A stretch of 9,967 nucleotides of DNA. Origin: Spirulina sp. DLM2.Bin59. Lineage in GTDB: Bacteria; Cyanobacteriota; Cyanobacteriia; Cyanobacteriales; Spirulinaceae. The notes beneath the pieces were generated by a model. That model was not told the DNA's origin. It saw only the letters and a program-made list of their open reading frames with translations, and made no database searches. This document shows, piece by piece, positions 4,549 through 9,967 of the stretch (positions within the stretch are counted from its first letter, which is position 1; each line of letters opens with the position of its first letter). The stretch is taken from contig RECT01000328.1 in assembly GCA_007693875.1 (NCBI GenBank), positions 1 to 9,967 on the forward strand. Reading direction: 5' to 3'. Position numbers and translations under genes: made by a program.

Positions 4549-6639
4549 ATGAAGAAAGACATCACGCGCTATCGCAACATCGGGATTTTTGCCCACGTTG
4601 ACGCAGGCAAAACCACCACCACCGAACGAATCCTCAAGCTCACCGGTAAAATCCACAAAATCGGGGAAGTCCATGATGGGGCGGCAACCACGGACTTCAT
4701 GGAGCAGGAGCAAGAGCGTGGCATCACGATTCAATCGGCGGCAACCTCTTGTTTTTGGAAAGAACACCAACTCAACATCATCGACACCCCGGGCCACGTT
4801 GACTTCACCATTGAGGTGTACCGCTCTCTGAAGGTGCTTGATGGCGGTGTGGGTGTGTTTTGTGGTTCCGGTGGTGTGGAGCCGCAATCGGAAACCAACT
4901 GGCGCTACGCCAACGATTCCAAAGTGGCCCGGATTATCTACGTCAACAAGCTCGATCGCACCGGAGCGGATTTTTACCGGGTCGTTAAACAGGTGAAGGA
5001 TGTCCTGGGGGCGCAGCCCTTGGTGATGACGCTGCCCATTGGCGTTGAAAATGACTTTACCGGTGTGGTGGATCTCCTCACCCGCAAAGCCTGGATCTGG
5101 GATGATTCTGGCGATCCGCTGAACTATTCCGTTCAAGAAGTCCCCGCTGACATGGTGGATGATGTGGAAGCTTACCGCGAAGAGTTAATCGAGTTAGCGG
5201 TGGAGCACGACGATGCAGCCATGGAGCAATACCTAGAAGGGGAAGAGCCGGATCTCGAAACCATTAAGACCTGTATTCGCACCGGTACGCGGAATCTGGC
5301 GTTTTTCCCCACCTATTGCGGTTCCTCCTTTAAAAATAAGGGGGTGCAATTGGTGCTGGATGCTGTCGTGGATTATCTCCCCAACCCCTTAGAGGTGAAT
5401 CCTCAGCCTGAGGTGGATCTCGAAGGCAACGAAACCGGCGAATATGCCACCGCTGAAATTGATAAACCCCTGCGGGCTTTGGCGTTCAAGATTATGGATG
5501 ACCGCTTTGGGGCCTTGACCTTCACGCGGATCTATTCGGGGATGCTCTCAAAAGGGGACACGATCCTCAATACCGCCACGGGTAAAACGGAACGGATTAG
5601 CCGTTTGGTGGAAATGCACGCGGATTCCCGTGAGGAAATTGACTCGGCCCATGCGGGGGATATTGTGGCGATCGTCGGGATGAAGAACGTCCAAACCGGC
5701 CACACCCTTTGCGATCCCAAAGAGCCTGCCACCCTGGAGCCGATGGTGTTCCCGGATCCGGTGATTTCCATTGCCGTCAAGCCCAAGAAGAAGGGGGCGG
5801 ATGAGAAGATGGGGATGGCTCTGAGCAAGATGGTGCAAGAGGATCCCTCCTTCCATGTGGAAACCGATCAGGAGAGCGGTGAAACCATTCTCAAGGGGAT
5901 GGGGGAATTGCACCTGGATATTAAGGTGGATATTCTCAAGCGTACCCACGGCGTTGAGGTGGAAGTGGGTAAACCCCAGGTGGCTTACCGGGAATCGATC
6001 ACGAAACGGATCGAAGATACCTACATCCACAAGAAACAGTCCGGCGGTTCGGGTCAATACGCCAAGATCGATTATGTGTTGGAGCCGGGTGAAGTGAGCA
6101 CGGGCTTCCAGTTTGAATCGAAGGTGACGGGGGGGAATGTGCCCCGGGAATTTTGGCCGGCGGTGCAAAAAGGGTTTGAGAATAGCATTGAGAAGGGGCC
6201 GCTGGCAGGGTTCCCCTGTGTGGATCTGAAGGTGACGCTCACCGATGGGGGTTATCACCCGGTGGATTCTTCGGCGATCGCCTTTGAAATCGCCGCCCGT
6301 GCTGCCTACCGTCAATCCTTACCCAAGGCGGGCCCGCAATTGCTGGAGCCGATCATGGCGGTGGATGTGTTTACCCCCGATGACTACATGGGGGATGTGA
6401 TTGGCGATCTCAACCGGCGGCGGGGGATGATTAAATCCCAAGAGCCGGGGCCGACGGGGGTACGGATTAAGGCTGATGTGCCCTTGAGTGAAATGTTTGG
6501 CTACATTGGCGATCTGCGGACGATGACCTCCGGTCGGGGTCAGTTCTCGATGCTGTTTGCCCATTACGCCCCTTGTCCCAACAATGTGGCGGAAGAGGTG
6601 ATTAAGGAAACCAAGGAACGCCAAGCCGCTGCGGTGTAG
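4549..6639 (+). CDS. fusA: Translation elongation factor G (probable paralogue outside the str operon)
   Basis: The 696-residue protein is a full-length EF-G, the GTPase that moves tRNAs and mRNA through the ribosome and, with RRF, splits ribosomes. All G-domain motifs are intact: AHVDAGKT (15-22, P-loop), RGIT (57-60, switch I), DTPGH (79-83, with the catalytic histidine), NKLD (133-136) and GSSFKNK (258-264). Domain II follows from about 305, and domains III-V run to the end. GELHLDIKVDILKR (about 451) and KQSGGSGQYAK (about 498) are typical family blocks. No ribosomal-protein or tuf gene flanks it, so it is probably not the str-operon copy. Sequence details such as FAHVDAGKTTTTERILKLTGKIHK, here shortened to the IFAHVDAGK and LKLTGKIHK blocks, resemble second EF-G genes of gammaproteobacteria. 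Cyanobacteria commonly carry two or three EF-G genes. The ATG at 4549 gives the usual MKKDITRYRNIGI start, with only a weak ribosome binding site. Whether it acts in translocation, recycling or both is not visible. Confidence 0.93.
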   Translation: MKKDITRYRNIGIFAHVDAGKTTTTERILKLTGKIHKIGEVHDGAATTDFMEQEQERGITIQSAATSCFWKEHQLNIIDTPGHVDFTIEVYRSLKVLDGGVGVFCGSGGVEPQSETNWRYANDSKVARIIYVNKLDRTGADFYRVVKQVKDVLGAQPLVMTLPIGVENDFTGVVDLLTRKAWIWDDSGDPLNYSVQEVPADMVDDVEAYREELIELAVEHDDAAMEQYLEGEEPDLETIKTCIRTGTRNLAFFPTYCGSSFKNKGVQLVLDAVVDYLPNPLEVNPQPEVDLEGNETGEYATAEIDKPLRALAFKIMDDRFGALTFTRIYSGMLSKGDTILNTATGKTERISRLVEMHADSREEIDSAHAGDIVAIVGMKNVQTGHTLCDPKEPATLEPMVFPDPVISIAVKPKKKGADEKMGMALSKMVQEDPSFHVETDQESGETILKGMGELHLDIKVDILKRTHGVEVEVGKPQVAYRESITKRIEDTYIHKKQSGGSGQYAKIDYVLEPGEVSTGFQFESKVTGGNVPREFWPAVQKGFENSIEKGPLAGFPCVDLKVTLTDGGYHPVDSSAIAFEIAARAAYRQSLPKAGPQLLEPIMAVDVFTPDDYMGDVIGDLNRRRGMIKSQEPGPTGVRIKADVPLSEMFGYIGDLRTMTSGRGQFSMLFAHYAPCPNNVAEEVIKETKERQAAAV

Positions 6640-6669
6640 GCAACCGGTTTAATTCACTTTTAATGCACT

Positions 6670-6697
6670 GGGGGACGTGGCTCACGTCCCCTTTTTT
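6670..6697 (+). terminator. Intrinsic terminator of the EF-G gene
   Basis: A perfect 9-bp stem, GGGGACGTG (6671-6679) with CACGTCCCC (6683-6691), closes a GCT triloop and is followed at once by TTTTTT (6692-6697). It lies about 30 bases after the EF-G stop and isolates that gene from acnB. A second small CCCCC-GCT-GGGGG hairpin follows at 6706-6718. Confidence 0.92.
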
Positions 6698-6815
6698 GTG
6701 GTTTTCCCCCGCTGGGGGTGTCAGGAAATATTGATGAAAATCCAGGCAGGAAAGCCGGGGGGACTTGGGTGGGCCTAGCTCTGGGCTGTTTCTACCCGGA
6801 GTTGCGCGATCGCCT

Positions 6816-6836
6816 TGCTCTCCCCTAGGGTGAGCA
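6816..6836. promoter_or_regulatory. Imperfect palindrome upstream of acnB
   Basis: TGCTC-T-CCC (6816-6824) mirrors GGG-T-GAGCA (6828-6836) around CTA, with one T-T mismatch. It lies about 60 bases ahead of the acnB start and next to a HIP1 octamer, in the 257-base gap between the EF-G terminator and acnB. It could be an operator for a dimeric regulator, or an RNA hairpin in the acnB leader. I saw no convincing -35/-10 pair beside it. Confidence 0.22.
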
Positions 6837-6886
6837 GAAGGATTACAGTGATCTACAACACGATTCCTTGCTTTTTGCGCGTTTAC

Positions 6887-6890
6887 GGAG
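6887..6890 (+). promoter_or_regulatory. Shine-Dalgarno of acnB
   Basis: GGAG sits six bases ahead of the ATG at 6897. This is the clearest ribosome binding site in the window and fixes the acnB start. Confidence 0.7.
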
Positions 6891-6896
6891 AATACA

Positions 6897-9503
6897 ATGT
6901 TAGAAGCCTATCGCAACCATGTCGCCGAGCGGGCCGCCCTAGGGATTCCGCCCCTCCCCCTCAATGCGGAACAAACCGCTGAACTCTGCGAACTGCTCAA
7001 AAATCCCCCAGGGGCAGAGAAAGAAGAATTGTTGATGCTGTTGCGCGATCGCGTCCCCCCTGGTGTGGATGAAGCGGCCTATGTAAAAGCGGGATTTTTA
7101 ACCGCCATTGCCAAGGGGGAAACGGTTTGCCCCCTCATTTCCAAACAGGGGGCGGTGGATCTGCTGGGGACGATGGTGGGGGGCTATAATGTGCAGTCCC
7201 TCGTCAGTTTGTTGAAAGCGCGGGATCAGGAAGTGGCTCGGACGGCGGCGATCGCCCTCTGTCAAACCACCCTCGTCTTCGATGCCTTCAACGATGTTTT
7301 AAAACTCTCGGAAGTCAACCCCCACGCCAAACAGGTGATCGACGCTTGGGCCAATGCCACCTGGTTTATTAGCAAGCCCAAACTCCCCGAAACCCTCACC
7401 GTCACGGTCTTTAAAGTTCCTGGCGAAACCAACACCGACGACCTTTCCCCCGCCCCCCACGCCACCACGCGCCCGGATATCCCCCTCCATGCCCTAGCGA
7501 TGCTGGAAACGCGGATGCCGGAAGGGTTGGCCACCATTGCCCAACTCAAGGAAAAGGGCCACCCCGTCGCCTATGTGGGGGATGTGGTGGGCACTGGCTC
7601 CAGCCGCAAATCTGCCGCTAATTCGATGCTGTGGCACATTGGCAACGACATTCCCTTTATCCCCAACAAGCGATCGGGCGGCGTGGTGTTGGGCGGCAAA
7701 ATCGCCCCCATCTTCTTCAATACCTGTGAAGATTCCGGCGCATTGCCCATTGAATGCGACGTGAACAGTTTAAATACCGGCGATGTGATCACGATTCATC
7801 CCTACGAGGGGAAAATCACCAACGCTGCCGGGGAAACCCTGACCACGTTCAGCCTCAAGCCGGAAACAATCATGGATGAGGTGCGGGCCGGCGGTCGCAT
7901 TCCCCTGTTAATTGGCCGGAGCCTCACGGACAAAACCCGTGAAGCCTTGGGTTTACCGCCCAGTGAACGGTTCACCCGTCCCACCATCCCCACGGAAACC
8001 AGCAAAGGCTTCACCCTCGCCCAAAAAATGGTGGGCAAAGCCTGCGGCCTGCCCGGTGTGCGTCCCGGCACGGCCTGCGAACCGTTGATGACCACCGTCG
8101 GCTCCCAGGACACGACGGGGCCGATGACCCGCGACGAACTGAAGGAACTGGCTTGCCTGGGGTTTTCTGCCGATCTGACGCTGCAAACCTTCTGCCACAC
8201 CGCTGCCTATCCCAAGCCGGTGGATATTAAAACCCAGAAGGATCTCCCGGACTTTTTCTCAACGCGGGGCGGTGTGGCTCTCCGGCCTGGCGATGGCATT
8301 ATCCATTCTTGGTTAAACCGGATGTTATTACCGGATACCGTCGGCACGGGGGGCGATTCCCATACCCGTTTCCCCTTGGGGATTTCGTTCCCGGCGGGTT
8401 CAGGGTTGGTGGCCTTTGCGGCGGCGTTGGGGGCGATGCCTTTGGATATGCCGGAATCGGTAAAGGTGAAGTTTACCGGGGAATTGCAACCCGGCGTAAC
8501 CCTGCGGGATATTGTCAACGCAATCCCTTGGGTGGCGATGCAGCAGGGCAAATTAACGGCGGGTAAGGGCGATAAAATCAACGTCTTTAACGGTCGGATC
8601 ATGGAAATGGAAGGGTTGCCGGATCTGAAAGTGGAGCAGGCTTTTGAATTGACCGATGCAACGGCGGAACGGTCTTGTGCTGGCTCAACGATTAAGTTGA
8701 GTGAGGCAACGGTGGCGGAATATTTACGCTCCAATGTGGCACTGCTCACGAATATGGTGGCGCGGGGCTATCAAGATGCCACAACGCTGATGCGGCGGGT
8801 GGCGAAAATGGAGCAATGGCTGGCGAATCCGGAGCTAATGGCCGCTGATCCCGATGCGGAATATGTGGATATTTTGGAGGTGAATTTGAATGAGATTAAG
8901 GAGCCCATTGTGGCGGCTCCGAATGATCCGGATAATGTCAAGTTAATGTCTGAATGTGCCGGGGATACGATCCATGAGGTGTTTATTGGGTCTTGTATGA
9001 CGAACATTGGCCATTACCGGGCGGCGGCAAAAATCCTGGAGGGGGCTGGCCCGGTGAAGGGTCGGCTCTGGATTTGTCCCCCAACGCGGATGGATGAAAA
9101 GCAACTGCGGGAGGAGGGGATCTATGGCATTTTTGCCGCTGCGGGTGCGCGGACGGAGATGCCGGGTTGTTCTCTTTGTATGGGGAATCAGGCGCGGGTT
9201 GAGGATGGGGTGACGGTGTTTTCGACTTCAACCCGGAATTTCAATAACCGCATGGGCAAGGGGGCGCAGGTCTACCTGGGTTCGGCGGAGTTGGCGGCGG
9301 TTTGTGCGCTGTTGGGTAAGATTCCGACGGTGGCGGAGTATATGGCGATCGTGACGCAGAAGATTGATCCTTTTGCGGCAGATCTCTACCGTTATCTCAA
9401 TTTCGATCAAATCGCGGGGTTTGAGGATGAGGGTCGGGTGATTCCGTTGGAGGAAATGCCGAAGATCGAGGACATTTTAGGAATGCCCGCCGCTGTGAAG
9501 TAG
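6897..9503 (+). CDS. acnB: Aconitase B (aconitate hydratase B / 2-methylisocitrate dehydratase)
   Basis: The 868-residue enzyme (E. coli AcnB has 865) interconverts citrate and isocitrate through cis-aconitate. In cyanobacteria this feeds 2-oxoglutarate for nitrogen assimilation. The N-terminal HEAT-like domain is present (MLEAYRNHVAERAALGIPPL to about 160), a feature of the B type and absent from AcnA. The swivel domain follows (about 170-390), with GTGSSRKSAANSM and NKRSGGVVLGGKIAP. The catalytic domains 3 and 4 carry GGDSHTRFPLG. The three [4Fe-4S] ligands are intact: C700 in IGSCMTN, and C758 and C761 in GCSLC; the C-X57-C-X2-C spacing matches the family. The gene appears monocistronic, between the EF-G terminator and the convergent avd remnant. 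Oxidative or iron control through the labile cluster is known for the family; nothing in the upstream sequence proves specific regulation. Two HIP1 sites lie in the 5' part. Confidence 0.97.
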   Translation: MLEAYRNHVAERAALGIPPLPLNAEQTAELCELLKNPPGAEKEELLMLLRDRVPPGVDEAAYVKAGFLTAIAKGETVCPLISKQGAVDLLGTMVGGYNVQSLVSLLKARDQEVARTAAIALCQTTLVFDAFNDVLKLSEVNPHAKQVIDAWANATWFISKPKLPETLTVTVFKVPGETNTDDLSPAPHATTRPDIPLHALAMLETRMPEGLATIAQLKEKGHPVAYVGDVVGTGSSRKSAANSMLWHIGNDIPFIPNKRSGGVVLGGKIAPIFFNTCEDSGALPIECDVNSLNTGDVITIHPYEGKITNAAGETLTTFSLKPETIMDEVRAGGRIPLLIGRSLTDKTREALGLPPSERFTRPTIPTETSKGFTLAQKMVGKACGLPGVRPGTACEPLMTTVGSQDTTGPMTRDELKELACLGFSADLTLQTFCHTAAYPKPVDIKTQKDLPDFFSTRGGVALRPGDGIIHSWLNRMLLPDTVGTGGDSHTRFPLGISFPAGSGLVAFAAALGAMPLDMPESVKVKFTGELQPGVTLRDIVNAIPWVAMQQGKLTAGKGDKINVFNGRIMEMEGLPDLKVEQAFELTDATAERSCAGSTIKLSEATVAEYLRSNVALLTNMVARGYQDATTLMRRVAKMEQWLANPELMAADPDAEYVDILEVNLNEIKEPIVAAPNDPDNVKLMSECAGDTIHEVFIGSCMTNIGHYRAAAKILEGAGPVKGRLWICPPTRMDEKQLREEGIYGIFAAAGARTEMPGCSLCMGNQARVEDGVTVFSTSTRNFNNRMGKGAQVYLGSAELAAVCALLGKIPTVAEYMAIVTQKIDPFAADLYRYLNFDQIAGFEDEGRVIPLEEMPKIEDILGMPAAVK

Positions 9504-9528
9504 CACGCATTCTTAACGCTCCATCCAA

Positions 9529-9690
9529 CTATGCTAAACTAAACAGGGTGGGCAATGCCCACCCTACTTCTATGAATTTTGCTATGCGCTCTCCTAGCAT
9601 CATTTTATGATCACGGGGTAGGCGGTTCAGGACGGGGACGTACCATTGTATTAAGTCGTAGGTTTTTTGAATGATTGGCAATTCGTCCAT
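9529..9690 (-). pseudogene. avd: avd remnant: DGR accessory protein, truncated after 41 codons
   Basis: From the ATG at 9690 the protein reads MDELPIIQKTYDLIQWY, then VPVLNRLPRDHK and LGERI. This is the first helix and loop of the four-helix-bundle accessory variability determinant (Avd) of diversity-generating retroelements, where Avd pentamers work with the reverse transcriptase. Intact Avd proteins are roughly 110-130 residues long. Here homology stops at residue 41 (KFIE), exactly where a palindromic repeat begins, and the frame continues as VGWALPTLFSLA to a stop. Helices 2-4 are therefore missing, and only ~25 bases separate the stop from the convergent acnB end, so the remainder is not nearby. 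It lies on the same strand as, and 121 bases downstream of, the FGE-domain gene, the usual place for avd in a DGR. The longer open frame back to 9930 is only the antisense-phase shadow of the FGE gene. Confidence 0.75.
9545..9565. repeat. Perfect palindromic repeat (GGTGGGCA/TGCCCACC type)
   Basis: AGGGTGGGCA (9545-9554) is the exact inverse complement of TGCCCACCCT (9556-9565), with one A between; in RNA it would form a 9-bp stem with a triloop. Palindromes of this type are, from memory, widely dispersed in cyanobacterial genomes and give VGWALPT when translated. It lies between convergent genes: it ends the avd fragment and could also act as a transcript-ending or stabilising hairpin for acnB, although no T-tract follows on either side. 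Confidence 0.75.
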
Positions 9691-9700
9691 TGCATTTAAA

Positions 9701-9706
9701 ATTATA
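9701..9706 (-). promoter_or_regulatory. Perfect -10 hexamer ahead of the avd remnant
   Basis: TATAAT on the minus strand lies 10 bases upstream of the avd ATG. No matching -35 element was found at 16-18 bases, and transcription from here would leave almost no leader. It may be a relic promoter or chance in an AT-rich patch. Confidence 0.2.
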
Positions 9707-9751
9707 ACCCTTCTCCATGAAACCATATTGTGGTCGAGGGTCATCTTTAAG

Positions 9752-9778
9752 AAAAAATAAAAAAAGGCGCTCCGCGCC
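9752..9778 (-). terminator. GC hairpin with T-tract after the FGE gene (terminator and possible DGR hairpin)
   Basis: On the minus strand GGCGC-GGA-GCGCC (9766-9778) is followed by seven Ts, an A and six more Ts (9752-9765), the form of an intrinsic terminator. It starts 33 bases after the FGE stop codon. DGRs characteristically carry a hairpin/cruciform shortly after the variable region that aids target recognition; this one has the right position but a short 5-bp stem and a GGA loop. Between the stop and the hairpin is a pure-pyrimidine-like tract built of CCCTCTT-type units (about 9779-9811). Confidence 0.65.
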
Positions 9779-9811
9779 AGGAAGAGGGAAAGAGGGAAAA
9801 AGGGTAGAGGG

Positions 9812-9967
9812 TCAAAGAGTTCTGGGGGCGACGACACGAAAACCGATGCCGTAGCCCTTGCCGTCGCGGGTGCGGTTGCTGCGGACGGCAGAACGGCAGA
9901 GCTCCGGGCAGTTGCCCCAGGAACCACCACGCAGCAGTTTTCCCGATGTTGATTTATTGTTCAATAA
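9812..9967 (-). CDS. FGE-sulfatase (SUMF1-type) domain protein, C-terminal end only; likely DGR target
   Basis: The minus-strand frame enters from the right edge and runs 51 codons to a TGA at 9812-9814. It contains the C-terminal block of the formylglycine-generating-enzyme/SUMF1 fold: KLLRGGSW (10-17), CRSAVR (24-29) and GIGFRVV (40-46), then the short tail APRTL. True FGE enzymes oxidise a sulfatase cysteine, but many bacterial members are binding proteins with the same C-type-lectin-like fold. The segment between SW and GFR (GNCPELCRSAVRSNR, then TRDGKGYGI) is poor in the asparagines usual at these positions and is encoded mostly by NNC codons. This is the pattern expected after adenine-directed mutagenesis. 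With the avd fragment just downstream, the gene is most likely a DGR target. The rest of the protein, including any signal peptide or kinase/effector domains, lies outside the window. Confidence 0.85.
   Translation of the reverse strand, partial: LLNNKSTSGKLLRGGSWGNCPELCRSAVRSNRTRDGKGYGIGFRVVAPRTL
9836..9919 (-). other. Candidate DGR variable region (VR)
   Basis: This is the stretch from the conserved Trp codon of RGGSW to the Arg codon of GFR. Of the 23 codons between W17 and I41, 18 end in C, and several encode G, T/Y, L, V, S or C at positions where FGE-type DGR targets usually have AAC in the template. Few adenines remain. The position at the extreme 3' end of an FGE-domain gene is standard for DGR VRs. 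There is no template copy in this window, so the exact borders are unknown. Confidence 0.55.

Noticed and set aside
4417..5136. Minus-strand ORF of 239 codons across the EF-G start
   Set aside because: Most of it is antisense to the EF-G G-domain, and it shows no family signature.
5548..6315. Long minus-strand ORF of 255 codons within the EF-G gene
   Set aside because: It is antisense to a full-length conserved protein, has no recognisable domain and is rich in H/R/G as expected for a shadow frame.
6848..6861. Possible NtcA box (GTG-N8-CAC) upstream of acnB
   Set aside because: It deviates from GTA-N8-TAC on both sides, and no TAN3T -10 element sits about 22 bases downstream.
9504..9811. 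DGR template repeat inside the window
   Set aside because: I looked for a copy of the GGTGGTTCCTGG...GGTTTTCGT frame on both strands and found only the VR itself. TR and RT must be outside the window or lost.
9529..9930. A single 133-residue minus-strand protein
   Set aside because: Its first ~40 residues are a low-complexity reading of the FGE gene in another frame, and its middle crosses the hairpin and T-tracts. Only the part from the ATG at 9690 resembles a known protein.

Overview
The window looks like a cyanobacterial chromosome. The HIP1 octamer GCGATCGC occurs about 12 times in under 10 kb, far above chance. The left edge carries a gene that reads like a cyanobacterial exosortase, and several other genes match families common in cyanobacteria. 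I cannot name the genus from the sequence.

Left part (1-1975, all minus strand): the N-terminal third of a cyanoexosortase (type B by motif) lies just downstream of a PLP-dependent sugar aminotransferase of the DegT/DnrJ/EryC1/StrS family, which suggests a cell-surface or exopolysaccharide locus. A hot-dog-fold acyl-CoA thioesterase follows. Middle-left (2013-3378, minus): a visibly AT-richer, HIP1-free two-gene cassette holds a dual-OB-type (DuOB) protein ending in a perfect beta-clamp-binding pentapeptide and, 13 bases downstream, a DUF488 protein. It has its own extended -10 promoter and looks like a nucleic-acid-related accessory module, possibly defence or repair. Next comes a small secreted cyanobacterial protein of unknown function (3554-4033, minus), ending in a hairpin.

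Centre and right (plus): a 515-base divergent intergenic region carries a putative promoter and a leader with mutually exclusive pairings. It precedes a complete elongation factor G outside any str operon, probably a paralogue, which ends in a textbook intrinsic terminator. A full-length aconitase B (acnB) follows.

Right edge (9504-9967, minus): this is the most interesting part. The window ends in the C-terminus of a formylglycine-generating-enzyme/sulfatase-modifying-factor (FGE) domain protein. Its last ~85 coding bases look like the variable region of a diversity-generating retroelement (DGR). Directly downstream are a GC hairpin with a T-tract and then the first 41 codons of the DGR accessory gene avd, cut off by a perfect palindromic repeat whose translation (VGWALPTL) replaces the rest of the protein. 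No template repeat or reverse transcriptase is in the window. The locus is therefore either a decayed DGR or a satellite target that relies on an RT and template elsewhere in the genome.
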